Below, piece by piece: positions 8,863-17,244 of a DNA stretch of 64,000 nt. Made by a program: the position numbers and the translations under genes. Numbering within the stretch: position 1 is the first letter of the stretch; each line of letters begins with the position of its first letter. This DNA comes from Flavobacterium lacustre. Its GTDB lineage: Bacteria; Bacteroidota; Bacteroidia; Flavobacteriales; Flavobacteriaceae. The DNA lies in NCBI RefSeq assembly GCF_027474525.2, contig NZ_CP114882.2:806001-870000 (forward strand). Reading direction: 5' to 3'. Below the pieces are notes generated by a model, which was not told the origin of the DNA, ran no database searches, and saw nothing but the letters and a program-made list of their open reading frames with translations.

Positions 8863-9351
8863 ATGGCAATTCATAAATTGGATCTTGGTGAATTTGACGA
8901 AATAGATTACTATCTTATTGCCATTCACACTTCATTAGAAGACTATAGATTGGCATATTTTATCAATCAAAAGCTTCTAATCAATTTGAGTAAAAATGAA
9001 AATGAAATTCAAATCAATATAAAAGAAGGAGAAACAAAATTTTCAAGATTTTATTATTATGACATAGACAAAGCACTTTCTTGGAATTTAATCCAAAATA
9101 AAAACGAAGTCATTCAACATAAAAAAGACAACAGTCAAAATCTGTTTTCTAATACAACGTTAGAAGTTTTAACAAAAGTACATCTGCTTCCTGAATTTAA
9201 AAAAGTAGATTATTTTTTAAAAATAGACAACTGTGACGAAACTATAAGTGTTTCGGATGTAATGACATTATTAAATACCATCGACAATATATCAACAGTA
9301 TATACGGTCGACACCAATAAAATCAAATCAAAAAATAATTTAATTTTTTAA
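8863..9351 (+). CDS. IPExxxVDY family protein
   Basis: A 162-residue protein of unknown function, named for a motif seen here as LPEFKKVDYFL near residue 110. It has no signal peptide or membrane segment and is rich in Asn, Lys and Ile. In flavobacteria this family typically sits between rnc and the pyruvate kinase gene, exactly as here, with only 5 bases before pyk. The position suggests co-expression with pyk but gives no biochemical role. The family call rests on the motif and the gene order. Confidence 0.8.
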   Translation: MAIHKLDLGEFDEIDYYLIAIHTSLEDYRLAYFINQKLLINLSKNENEIQINIKEGETKFSRFYYYDIDKALSWNLIQNKNEVIQHKKDNSQNLFSNTTLEVLTKVHLLPEFKKVDYFLKIDNCDETISVSDVMTLLNTIDNISTVYTVDTNKIKSKNNLIF

Positions 9352-9356
9352 TACAA

Positions 9357-10787
9357 ATGCTTACAAACAAGAAAACCAAAATTGTAGCCACTCTTGGGCC
9401 TGCATGTAGTACAAAAGAGATCATCAAGGACATGATCGACGCAGGTGTAAATGTGTTTAGAGTAAATTTTTCGCATGCCGATTATGAAGATGTTAAAAAC
9501 AAAATTAGTATTATTCGTGGCCTAAACGAAGAGTTTGGCTATACGACCGCAATTCTTGGAGATTTACAAGGTCCAAAACTTCGAGTAGGTGTAATGGAAG
9601 ATGGCGTAGTGGTAAATGACGGTGATTTAATCACATTTACAACTGCTGAAGATATTCTTGGAACAGCTAAAAAAGTATTCATGAAATACAAAAACTTTCC
9701 AAATGATGTAAATCCAGGAGAGCGTATTTTACTTGATGACGGTAAACTTATTTTTGAAATTGTTGAAACCGATAAAAAAACCGAAGTACTTGCAAGAGTA
9801 ATCCAAGGTGGTGAATTGAAATCTAAAAAAGGAGTTAACCTTCCTAACACTAAAATATCTTTACCTGCAATGACAGAAAAAGATATTGCAGATGCCATTT
9901 TTGCTATTGGTCAAAACTTAGACTGGATTGCCCTTTCTTTTGTAAAAACACCAAGAGACTTACAAGACTTACAAGAATTAATCGCTGAACATTCAGAATA
10001 TAAAATTCCAATTATTGCAAAAATCGAAATGCCGGAAGCATTAGAAAATATTGACAAAATTGTAGCTTATTGTGACGCTTTAATGGTAGCTCGTGGAGAT
10101 TTAGGAGTAGAATTACCTGCTCATGAAGTACCATTAGTTCAAAAAGAATTAATTCGCAGAGCAAAAACAGCCAGAATCCCAGTTATTGTTGCTACTCAAA
10201 TGATGGAAACAATGATTACCAGCTTAACTCCAACACGTGCAGAAGTAAATGACGTAGCTAACTCAGTTATGGATGGTGCTGATGCAGTAATGCTTTCTGG
10301 AGAAACTGCAACAGGTAATTATCCGGTTCAAGTTATTCAAAAAATGACTCAAATCATTGAAGCAGTTGAAGATTCTCCGCTAATTCAAGTACCACAAAAT
10401 ACGCCACAAGTAAGAACAAACCGTTTTATCACTAAAACTATTTGTCATCATGCTGCAACAATGGCGAATGTTATCAAAGCCAAAGCAATTTGTACATTGA
10501 CTAACAGTGGTTATACTGCATTTCAAATTTCAGCTTGGAGACCATCTGCTCATATTTTAGTTTTTACATCAAATAAAAGAATCCTTACTCAACTTAATTT
10601 ATTGTGGGGTGTAAAATCATTCTATTATGAAAAATTAGTAAGTACTGATGATACAATTACTGATGTAAACGAAATTGCAAGACAAAAAGGATTTGTGAAA
10701 AAAGGAGATTTCCTTATCAACTTAGCCGCTATGCCTATCACAGATAAAGGAATGGTAAATACCTTAAGAGTTTCTGAAATAGAATAG
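9357..10787 (+). CDS. pyk: Pyruvate kinase
   Basis: A 476-residue pyruvate kinase that transfers phosphate from phosphoenolpyruvate to ADP in the last step of glycolysis. The N-terminal TKIVATLGPACS and NVFRVNFSHA segments, the active-site IIAKIEMPEALEN (catalytic Lys), MVARGDLGVELP and the TRAEVNDVANSVMDGADAVML block are all present. Length is normal, with a regular C-terminal allosteric domain. It is cytoplasmic and sits 5 bases downstream of the IPExxxVDY gene. The operon ends at the terminator at 10813-10847. Confidence 0.97.
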   Translation: MLTNKKTKIVATLGPACSTKEIIKDMIDAGVNVFRVNFSHADYEDVKNKISIIRGLNEEFGYTTAILGDLQGPKLRVGVMEDGVVVNDGDLITFTTAEDILGTAKKVFMKYKNFPNDVNPGERILLDDGKLIFEIVETDKKTEVLARVIQGGELKSKKGVNLPNTKISLPAMTEKDIADAIFAIGQNLDWIALSFVKTPRDLQDLQELIAEHSEYKIPIIAKIEMPEALENIDKIVAYCDALMVARGDLGVELPAHEVPLVQKELIRRAKTARIPVIVATQMMETMITSLTPTRAEVNDVANSVMDGADAVMLSGETATGNYPVQVIQKMTQIIEAVEDSPLIQVPQNTPQVRTNRFITKTICHHAATMANVIKAKAICTLTNSGYTAFQISAWRPSAHILVFTSNKRILTQLNLLWGVKSFYYEKLVSTDDTITDVNEIARQKGFVKKGDFLINLAAMPITDKGMVNTLRVSEIE

Positions 10788-10812
10788 TAATTTCTATATC
10801 CATTAAAAACTA

Positions 10813-10847
10813 TCCGTCTCGTTTGTCAAAAATGAGACGGATTTTTT
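10813..10847 (+). terminator. Terminator after pyk
   Basis: TCCGTCTC pairs with GAGACGGA around a 13-base loop and is followed by TTTTTT. It is 26 bases after the pyk stop. Confidence 0.88.
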
Positions 10848-10947
10848 ATTAAAGTAACCTATTTGATAAGTCTAAAAAAAAGAAATCTAATCTTTTTTAC
10901 AATTATTATTTTAAGGAAAATTAAATATTCTTCTAAAAAATAAAATT

Positions 10948-10955
10948 TATATTTG
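10948..10955 (+). promoter_or_regulatory. Predicted -7 promoter box of the Bax-inhibitor-like gene
   Basis: TATATTTG matches TAnnTTTG. It overlaps the only upstream in-frame alternative start (TTG at 10953), which argues that translation starts at the ATG at 10977. Confidence 0.45.
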
Positions 10956-10976
10956 AGCAACAAAAAATCATATCCA

Positions 10977-11751
10977 ATGAGTTTCAATTCGAATAATCCC
11001 TTTTTAAACAATAAAACATTCTCGTCAACAGCAGTTTCAAAAAAAGACGAAGTACATCAAGCTACTTTAATTGATTACAATCAAGAAATGACTTTGTCAG
11101 GGACAAATCAACAAAAGTTTAATTTTATTTTTACTGCTTACTGCCTCGGCAACCATAATCTGGTGGATGGCTTTTAATGGTTCAAATCCAATTATTCCTG
11201 CAATTGGCGGAGCAGTTGTGGGATTAGTTTTGGTTTTAATTTCAGCTTTCAAACCACAATATTCTCCTTATTTAGCTCCAGGATACGCCTTATTTGAAGG
11301 TTTATTTATAGGCGGAATATCCGCTATTTTTGAAGCAAAATACCCTGGAATTGTATTGCAAGCAGTTGGAGCTACATTTGTAACTTTTGCCGTTTGTTTA
11401 GGTCTTTATAAATATAACATTGTAAAAGTGACAGAACAGTTCAAATCTGTTGTAGTTGCAGCTACTTTGGCTATTGCCACATACTATTTGATTTCTTGGT
11501 TATTCTCAATGTTTACAAGCTTTACACCTGTACATTATGGTAACTCCATAATGAGTATTGGCATCAGCGTGTTTGTAATTGTAATTGCAGCTTTAAATCT
11601 GTTCTTAGATTTTGATCGAATAGAAAAAGGTTCTGAACAAAAAATGCCAAAATACATGGAATGGTATGGCGCTATGGGATTGATGATAACACTGGTTTGG
11701 TTGTACATCGAATTTTTAAGATTGCTTTCTAAATTATCAAGCAAAAACTAA
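10977..11751 (+). pseudogene. Bax inhibitor-1/YccA family membrane protein, single-base frameshift
   Basis: The reading frame from the ATG at 10977 (MSFNSNNPFLNNKTF) runs in one frame to about 11105. It continues one base later in the next frame (INKSLILFLLLTASATT, then to the stop at 11751). Dropping one A from the AAA at 11105-11107 joins the two halves into a protein of about 257 residues with seven or so membrane helices, typical of the Bax inhibitor-1/YccA family. These are poorly characterised inner-membrane proteins linked to stress tolerance or ion leak. As written, the first frame ends at 11177 with no membrane helix, and only an internal ATG at 11167 could start the rest. This is either a real recent mutation or a sequencing error. 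Confidence 0.8.
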
Positions 11752-11771
11752 TACAAAATAATGAAGTTACA

Positions 11772-11801
11772 AAAACCCTTTCTGTCCACGGAAGGGTTTT
11801 G
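11772..11801. terminator. Bidirectional terminator between converging genes
   Basis: AAAACCCTTTC and GGAAGGGTTTT form a hairpin with T-runs on both sides. It serves the Bax-inhibitor-like gene (plus) and the PAS gene (minus). Confidence 0.8.
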
Positions 11802-11805
11802 TGCT

Positions 11806-12321
11806 TTATGCAGCTTTCTCAAAAGCAATAAAATGAGATAATCTTCCTTTCTTGTCAAAAATTGGGAAACCTTTGATGTGACAAAGATAGGTTTCACCAT
11901 TCTTTTTATAATTCAAAACCGTTTTTTCAAATGGCACTTGCAACTCAATCGCATCCCTGATTTCTTTTGATATAGTGCTGCAAGTTGCTTCTCCGTGAAA
12001 CATTTTTGGGCTGTTGCCTAAAATTTCTTCTTCACAATAACCGTTCATTTTAATAATATTATTTGAAGCAAAAACAATTCGCAATTGCGCATCAGTTACC
12101 ACAATCACCTCTTCTTTTAATATTTCTTTAAAATCCCAACTATTTTGACTCCATTGTCCTAAAGAACTTATTCCGTTAAGTTTATTCAAGTCTACAAAGG
12201 TGTTTTTTAATTCATTTAAAAAACCATAATGAAAATCCCAAGAAAAGACTGGAGCTGTCTTTATATTTAAGTCCTGGTGGTACTTAGCAGTAGCTTCGTC
12301 ATATTGCTTGAAATGCCCCAT
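11806..12321 (-). CDS. Small PAS-domain protein
   Basis: A 171-residue soluble protein. Residues 70-168 form a PAS domain: VVTDAQLRIVFASNN, MNGYCEEEILGNSPKMF, then YKKNGETYLCHIKGFPIFD and a final strand. It has no kinase, GGDEF or DNA-binding output domain. The LOV flavin motif GxNCRFLQ is not present at the corresponding site (GNSPKMFHG), so photoreception is not supported. The first 65 residues are aromatic-rich and unassigned. It probably senses a ligand or acts through a partner that is not encoded nearby. The neighbours are convergent with or unrelated to it. Confidence 0.8.
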   Translation of the reverse strand: MGHFKQYDEATAKYHQDLNIKTAPVFSWDFHYGFLNELKNTFVDLNKLNGISSLGQWSQNSWDFKEILKEEVIVVTDAQLRIVFASNNIIKMNGYCEEEILGNSPKMFHGEATCSTISKEIRDAIELQVPFEKTVLNYKKNGETYLCHIKGFPIFDKKGRLSHFIAFEKAA

Positions 12322-12338
12322 ATCGTTCTAATTTTTTT

Positions 12339-12346
12339 CAAATATA
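12339..12346 (-). promoter_or_regulatory. Possible -7 promoter box of the PAS gene
   Basis: The minus strand reads TATATTTG, matching TAnnTTTG, 18 bases before the PAS start codon. No clear -33 element is seen. Confidence 0.3.
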
Positions 12347-12414
12347 ATTTTAATTAAAACACTACAATACGGAATGACAGGTTTTAACTCTTGTTGAAGC
12401 TGCAGAAGTCGAAT

Positions 12415-13497
12415 TTAAAAGTCAAATTTAAGTTGTACAACGACTGTTTTCTTTTGCTCTGTATTCAAATTACTTAAAGAAATTCCAAGTAAACGAACCG
12501 AATCTTTCATACGTTCTTGATACAATAATTCTTTCACCGTTTCTAAAATCAATCCTTTGTCTGCAATGAAATAAGGTAGGGTTTTACTACGCGTTTGCTG
12601 AGTAAAATCGCTATATTTTATTTTTAAAGTAATCGTTTTTCCGGCTATATTGTGTTTTTTCAACCTTCGTATTAAAGCATTTGCAATATTATCTAATTGC
12701 TCCATCATGAAAATTTCAGAGGAAAGATTCACCTCAAAAGTATGTTCAGCAGCAACAGATTTTGTAATTCTATCCGACTTGACTTCACTGTTGTGAATGC
12801 CACGAACCACATTATAATAGAAATTGCCAGACTTCCCAAAATGCTTTTCCAGAAACTCTAACGACTTACTTTTTAGCTCCAAACCGGTAAAAATTCCCAA
12901 TTGGTACATCTTCTCAGTAGTCACTTTCCCAACGCCATAAAACTTACGAATAGGCAATTCCTCCAAAAACGAAATAACTTCATCAGGATTAACCGTTTTT
13001 TGACCATTGGGTTTGTTGTAATCACTGGCAATTTTGGCCACAAACTTATTGATAGAAATTCCTGCCGAAGCAGTCAAACCTACTTCATTAAAAATACGTA
13101 ATCTGATTTCTTGTGCCAATAAACTAGCGCTTGGATTTCCTTTTTTATTAATAGTCACATCCAAATAAGCCTCATCAAGTGATAATGGTTCGACCAAATC
13201 TGTATATTCATAAAAAATCTTCTGAATCTTACTTGAAATTTCTTTGTACCGGTCAAATCGAGGTCTGACAAAGATTAGTTCCGGACAATTTTTCTTAGCC
13301 ATAACGCCACTTATAGCACTCCGAACTCCAAATTTACGAGCTTCATAACTGGCTGCCGCAACAACACCCCTATTTTCTGAACCACCTACAGCAATTGGTT
13401 TTCCACGCAATTCAGGATTATCCATCTGTTCCACAGAAGCATAAAAGGCATCCATGTCAACGTGTATGATTTTTCTATTTGGAAACAATTCCTGCAT
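12415..13497 (-). CDS. dinB: DNA polymerase IV (Y family)
   Basis: A 360-residue translesion polymerase. Catalytic acidic residues are in IIHVDMDAFYASVE at the N-terminus and SLDEAYLDVT near residue 105. The steric-gate Phe/Tyr region, the fingers segment AASYEARKFGVRSAI and the thumb helix-hairpin-helix (LPIRKFYGVGKVTTEKMYQLG) are in order. The C-terminal little-finger domain is complete, and the end VVQLKFDF resembles a beta-clamp-binding tail. It lies 31 bases downstream of the 693-residue membrane protein gene and may share its transcript. No LexA-like operator was recognised. Confidence 0.94.
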   Translation of the reverse strand: MQELFPNRKIIHVDMDAFYASVEQMDNPELRGKPIAVGGSENRGVVAAASYEARKFGVRSAISGVMAKKNCPELIFVRPRFDRYKEISSKIQKIFYEYTDLVEPLSLDEAYLDVTINKKGNPSASLLAQEIRLRIFNEVGLTASAGISINKFVAKIASDYNKPNGQKTVNPDEVISFLEELPIRKFYGVGKVTTEKMYQLGIFTGLELKSKSLEFLEKHFGKSGNFYYNVVRGIHNSEVKSDRITKSVAAEHTFEVNLSSEIFMMEQLDNIANALIRRLKKHNIAGKTITLKIKYSDFTQQTRSKTLPYFIADKGLILETVKELLYQERMKDSVRLLGISLSNLNTEQKKTVVVQLKFDF

Positions 13498-13528
13498 GGG
13501 TATCCTTATATATGTCGTACTAATCTAA

Positions 13529-15610
13529 TTATTTTTTAGATTCAGAACTCAAATAATTTTCAACAATAGCTGATTTGCTTTTCTTCTCTGTTGGAAAAAA
13601 GAAACTGAAAGGTCTGGATTTAAAATGTTTCCAAATAGACACCGTAACAAAACGCAATTCAAATAATGAGATGGCTCTGGAACGAAAAGCTAAACCCAAT
13701 GACAGACTGAAACTGACCATAAAATTGACCAACCCAATAACACCTATTCCGAAAATACCCCAAAAAAGCATCGAATCACTTACTACATAATTCGCTCCAT
13801 ATAACGCCAAAGCTAAATTTCCGCTGGCAAAAGTAATGTGCCGAATATCAAGATTCAATCCTAAAAACAATCCTATTGAAGCTGTACTTCCCATGAAAAC
13901 TCCAAACCAGAAATTAGATATAATTCCAGCCCATCTTTTTTCATATAATTTTGACAACTTAAGCGTACGGACTTTCCCCAAACTTCTTTTCAGCAAAGGA
14001 TGTTCAGCAATCCTGAAATAAATTTGATTGTGTTTATCTCTATTGGCTATACTTCCCGAAATAATTCCGGATAAAAATAAAAATACTCCGGCAATCGCAG
14101 CGTGAAAAATCGCAAGCGAATGAATTGGACTTATATCGATCAAAAGAGTTTGCCATTTAGTTGCGGCAATATTATAATCCAAAGTATAATCAATCAACCA
14201 AATTCCAAGTAAAGAAACCGGGAAAGCCATAATAACGTTCCCCACAAAAGCTATAAACTGAGAACGAAAAACCCGCGCAAAAAGAATGGCAAAAGCCTCA
14301 TATTTTTCAGAATTTTTTCCCTGCTTTGCGACACCTTCTTCTAATGATTTAATCAAGGCAGATGCCGTCATAGCCGGCTGTTTTGTTGCCAATGTAAACC
14401 CCAGAATATAAATTGCAATGAATCCAAAAGCATAATTCATACTGTATAGAAAAGCATGTCCAAAAAAACTGGTGTCCACCTTGGACAACAACACTTTGAT
14501 AACACACAATATTCCAACAATAAAACCTCCGCCAAGTGCGGTTCGAAACATTTTAAAATACTCTTTTCGACTTTCGGTAATATACTGTTCCCCAGTTTTT
14601 GCGGTGTGTTGTGTAATTTCATAAGAAAGTAACTGCGTACTTTCGGCTATAAATTTTCGAACATTATTTTTATAACAATTGTATTTGATTAGTCGAAGCG
14701 CCAATAAAATTCCATTCCTATTTTTATCACTTTCTTGTTCTACAATCAGTAACGGAAATAAATATTTCAACCGCTCTAATTGCTGACTTATTTTTAACAA
14801 ATTTTGATTGACACGAAGTGAGATTCCATATTTAGAACTATTTTGGAACGCTTTTTTGACAAATTCTTCACACTGTGCATGCAGAACCCACAATTGTGCA
14901 TACGCCAAATTATCTTCCGAAATATAATGCGCCTCAGCACTTCTGATAGTATCTTGAATCAGATACAATTCTTTTTCAAAAGCAGCAAAAGGACTTTCAA
15001 AATCATCAAATTCCGGCACCATTTTAATCACATCCGTTTCCATGGCACGACCACTAATTCGCTGTGTTATGAGCGCCATTGCAGTCAATAATTCAGATAA
15101 AACGGAATTGGATTCTAAACTTATGTAAATAGATTTAAATCCCAAAAGAACATATAATTCTTCCAATTGGTTGAACGGTATTTTCTCAATCCAAACCGAA
15201 TCATTAGACAAATAAAACACTTGATTAAGAATGAATTCTAAAGTGTTTTTTTGAGGTTGATTAGGTAAAATTTTAGCAAAAAGCCTTTTTTTAACTTCAA
15301 AAATAAAATCAACATCCTGTAAAATAGCAGCATCAGAGAGTATTTTGTTAAACTTTTTATCTTTTAAAATTTCTCTAATATAAATAGAAAGCTGGTTTCG
15401 GCAGGAATGATTTTCTTTCAAAAAAGAAATGATTTCCTGCAAATCTACTTGCTCTAAATTTTTAAGTTTCAAAGGGCGAATCGTACGAATCAACTCAATT
15501 AACGGCTCTAAATCATCTCCCGTATCACGCCAAGATTCGTGTTCATCAAAATAGGCTGTAATAATTTCCGTGGTAGGTAATTTTGGTTTTGCTTTAGAAA
15601 ATACTGTCAT
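13529..15610 (-). CDS. Polytopic membrane protein of the 'site-specific recombinase' (Gcr-like) family
   Basis: A 693-residue protein. Residues 1-340 are soluble and helical; from about 355 there are several membrane helices (for example ALGGGFIVGILCVIKVLL and FGFIAIYILGFTLAT). It ends in a charged cytoplasmic tail. It resembles the family annotated in databases as site-specific recombinase after a Neisseria gcr study. I see no tyrosine or serine recombinase motif, and a multi-pass membrane protein is an unlikely recombinase, so that name should not be trusted. It sits upstream of dinB on the same strand and is divergent from the CYTH gene. The function is unknown. Confidence 0.65.
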   Translation of the reverse strand: MTVFSKAKPKLPTTEIITAYFDEHESWRDTGDDLEPLIELIRTIRPLKLKNLEQVDLQEIISFLKENHSCRNQLSIYIREILKDKKFNKILSDAAILQDVDFIFEVKKRLFAKILPNQPQKNTLEFILNQVFYLSNDSVWIEKIPFNQLEELYVLLGFKSIYISLESNSVLSELLTAMALITQRISGRAMETDVIKMVPEFDDFESPFAAFEKELYLIQDTIRSAEAHYISEDNLAYAQLWVLHAQCEEFVKKAFQNSSKYGISLRVNQNLLKISQQLERLKYLFPLLIVEQESDKNRNGILLALRLIKYNCYKNNVRKFIAESTQLLSYEITQHTAKTGEQYITESRKEYFKMFRTALGGGFIVGILCVIKVLLSKVDTSFFGHAFLYSMNYAFGFIAIYILGFTLATKQPAMTASALIKSLEEGVAKQGKNSEKYEAFAILFARVFRSQFIAFVGNVIMAFPVSLLGIWLIDYTLDYNIAATKWQTLLIDISPIHSLAIFHAAIAGVFLFLSGIISGSIANRDKHNQIYFRIAEHPLLKRSLGKVRTLKLSKLYEKRWAGIISNFWFGVFMGSTASIGLFLGLNLDIRHITFASGNLALALYGANYVVSDSMLFWGIFGIGVIGLVNFMVSFSLSLGLAFRSRAISLFELRFVTVSIWKHFKSRPFSFFFPTEKKSKSAIVENYLSSESKK

Positions 15611-15620
15611 TATAAAAATC

Positions 15621-15628
15621 TATTTTTG
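15621..15628 (+). promoter_or_regulatory. Possible -7 promoter box of the CYTH gene
   Basis: TATTTTTG matches TAnnTTTG, 65 bases before the start codon at 15693. No -33 element is obvious. Confidence 0.3.
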
Positions 15629-15692
15629 TAAAAATACGATTTGACAAATCAATTTTTATTAACTTGTTCTTAAAATAAAAAAAACAAACCTA

Positions 15693-16160
15693 ATGATTGA
15701 AATAGAACGAAAATTTCTGGTTAGCTCTGACGCTTTCAAAACAGAAGCTTTTAAAGAGAATACTATTGCGCAGGGTTATTTAAGCTCAGTGCCAGAACGT
15801 ACTGTTCGAGTTCGAATAAAAGGCGATAAAGGATTTCTGACCATAAAAGGAATTTCTAGTGCATCTGGTTTATCCCGATTTGAATGGGAAAAAGAAATTC
15901 CTGTTGAAGAGGCTAAAAAATTATTATTGTTGTGCGAAAAAGGAGTTATTGACAAAACCCGTTTTGAAGTCAAAGTTGGAAATCACATTTTTGAAGTAGA
16001 TGAATTTCATGGAGAAAACAAAGGGCTAACTGTTGCCGAAGTAGAGCTCCAGTCTGAAACGGAAACATTCGAAAAACCCGATTGGTTAGGCGAAGAAGTG
16101 ACTAATGACAATCGGTATTACAATGCTTATTTAAGCAATCATCCTTTTACAGGCTGGTGA
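15693..16160 (+). CDS. CYTH domain protein (triphosphate tunnel fold)
   Basis: A 155-residue single-domain CYTH protein. It begins MIEIERKFLV, carrying the family's ExExK signature. Basic residues follow in alternating strands (RTVRVRIKGDKGFLTIKG) and acidic ones in EWEKEIP and VAEVEL. These charged residues line the tunnel that binds triphosphate compounds. Similar short bacterial proteins act as tripolyphosphatases or have no known substrate, while class IV adenylate cyclases share the fold, so the substrate is not assignable. The stop codon ends one base before the stop of the convergent RlpA-like gene, so the two genes abut tail to tail. Confidence 0.88.
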   Translation: MIEIERKFLVSSDAFKTEAFKENTIAQGYLSSVPERTVRVRIKGDKGFLTIKGISSASGLSRFEWEKEIPVEEAKKLLLLCEKGVIDKTRFEVKVGNHIFEVDEFHGENKGLTVAEVELQSETETFEKPDWLGEEVTNDNRYYNAYLSNHPFTGW

Positions 16161-16643
16161 TTATTTTTCCAGAACTTCTATTGTTACTTTCATCTGACCG
16201 CTTCCTTTGTTCTGTGCTATTTCCATAAAAGCACGCTTGGTAAGGTCTATTTCTCTTGATCTTACAAACGGTCCTCGGTCGATAACTTCAACGACTACGG
16301 ATTTTCCGTTAGCCTCATTGGTAATTTTTACCTTTGTACCAAATGGAAATTTTTTATGCGCTGCAGTATATTTATTATTGTCAAATTTTCTTCCGCTAGT
16401 GGTTCTTTTGCCCGTAAATTTATCAGCATAATAAGAAGCATGCGCGTTTTTTTTGTAGAATTTGTACTTTCCTTTTTCAACTATATTGGTATCCGAAACT
16501 ATTTCTTGTTCCGCAAGTTCTATTTTATTTTTCTTAATAGTATCTTTTGATACCGGTGCTTTTTGTTTAATAGCAACCGCACTTTGACTGCTTATTAAGC
16601 CTATTACAGCAAATAAAAAGAACAGGGTAATTAATTTTTTCAT
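16161..16643 (-). CDS. RlpA-like double-psi beta-barrel protein
   Basis: A 160-residue exported protein. Residues 1-24 are a signal peptide (LITLFFLFAVIGLISS). Residues about 60-158 are an RlpA-like double-psi beta-barrel with the family sequence ASYYADKFTGKRTTSGRKFD, then AAHKKFPFGTKVKI, VIDRGPFVRSREIDLT and a conserved C-terminal strand. The Asp of DRGPF is the residue tied to lytic transglycosylase activity in RlpA. There is no SPOR domain, so it is not a classical septal RlpA; it probably acts on peptidoglycan in the periplasm. There is no lipobox cysteine. Confidence 0.85.
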   Translation of the reverse strand: MKKLITLFFLFAVIGLISSQSAVAIKQKAPVSKDTIKKNKIELAEQEIVSDTNIVEKGKYKFYKKNAHASYYADKFTGKRTTSGRKFDNNKYTAAHKKFPFGTKVKITNEANGKSVVVEVIDRGPFVRSREIDLTKRAFMEIAQNKGSGQMKVTIEVLEK

Positions 16644-16690
16644 TTATACTTTTTTTAGTTCAGAACTATTTTTACAAAAACCATACCTAG

Positions 16691-16714
16691 AAAAAAAAAG
16701 TCCTTTTCAGGACT
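16691..16714 (-). terminator. Terminator of the four-helix membrane gene
   Basis: On the minus strand AGTCC-TGAAAA-GGACT is followed by nine T residues, just beyond the stop codon at 16721. Confidence 0.85.
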
Positions 16715-16720
16715 CTATTT

Positions 16721-17143
16721 TTAAAACCACAAAGACCAAGGAATTCTACTCAAAATCAAAACTAAACCAATACCGTAAAAAACAGCAATAGCTTTGAATT
16801 TAAACTCATTTGAAATGGCTTTTTTATGTTTAGACCATCCAATTGTAATAAATACGATTGCTATTATGTTTAGCAACGGATGTTCTAATGAAGTTAATCG
16901 TAAAGCGGCATCTTTCATTTGACCGAAAGCATCTAAACCTAGTGGAGATACAAAATATAAAATAAGGCCTACAAGAAGTTGTGTGTGTGTACCGATTAAT
17001 GCAAACAAAGCTATTTTTCTGTCTTTTGATGTAAATTCTTTTTTAGAAGTCATTCCAATAATGGAATTAACAACTGCAATTACTAATACTAAAAGTGCTA
17101 AATAAGCCCAACCGGAATGAAATTTCTGAATGAATTCGTACAT
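16721..17143 (-). CDS. Four-helix membrane protein with conserved-looking histidines
   Basis: A 140-residue inner-membrane protein with four hydrophobic segments (about residues 11-31, 46-66, 85-104 and 115-135). Histidines sit at helix starts (FHSGWAYL, IGTHTQLLVG and SLEHPLLN), a pattern that could bind heme, and related flavobacterial proteins are sometimes labelled cytochrome b-like. I cannot confirm heme binding from sequence. It has its own terminator and lies between an RlpA-like gene and a TonB receptor without tight spacing to either. Function is unknown. Confidence 0.65.
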   Translation of the reverse strand: MYEFIQKFHSGWAYLALLVLVIAVVNSIIGMTSKKEFTSKDRKIALFALIGTHTQLLVGLILYFVSPLGLDAFGQMKDAALRLTSLEHPLLNIIAIVFITIGWSKHKKAISNEFKFKAIAVFYGIGLVLILSRIPWSLWF

Positions 17144-17189
17144 ATAATTTGTTTTTTGAAATTCAAATATAATAAAAAAAAAGGCATAA

Positions 17190-17226
17190 AAAAAACGGCA
17201 TTACACCAAAAGTGAATGCCGTTTTC
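17190..17226 (-). terminator. Terminator of the TonB receptor gene
   Basis: AAAACGGCATT pairs with AATGCCGTTTT around a 13-base loop, with a T-run on the minus strand, just beyond the stop codon. Confidence 0.88.
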
Positions 17227-17244
17227 TTTATTATATAATTTTAC

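Noticed and set aside
10953..10976. TTG start for the Bax-inhibitor-like gene
   Set aside because: The codon overlaps a good promoter -7 box, so it would not be transcribed; the ATG at 10977 is preferred.
11806..12321. LOV-type blue-light sensor
   Set aside because: The flavin-binding cysteine motif is absent from the PAS domain.
13529..15610. Integrase or mobile element next to dinB
   Set aside because: It has only a database name in common with recombinases. The sequence shows membrane helices and no catalytic recombinase motif, and there are no att-like repeats.
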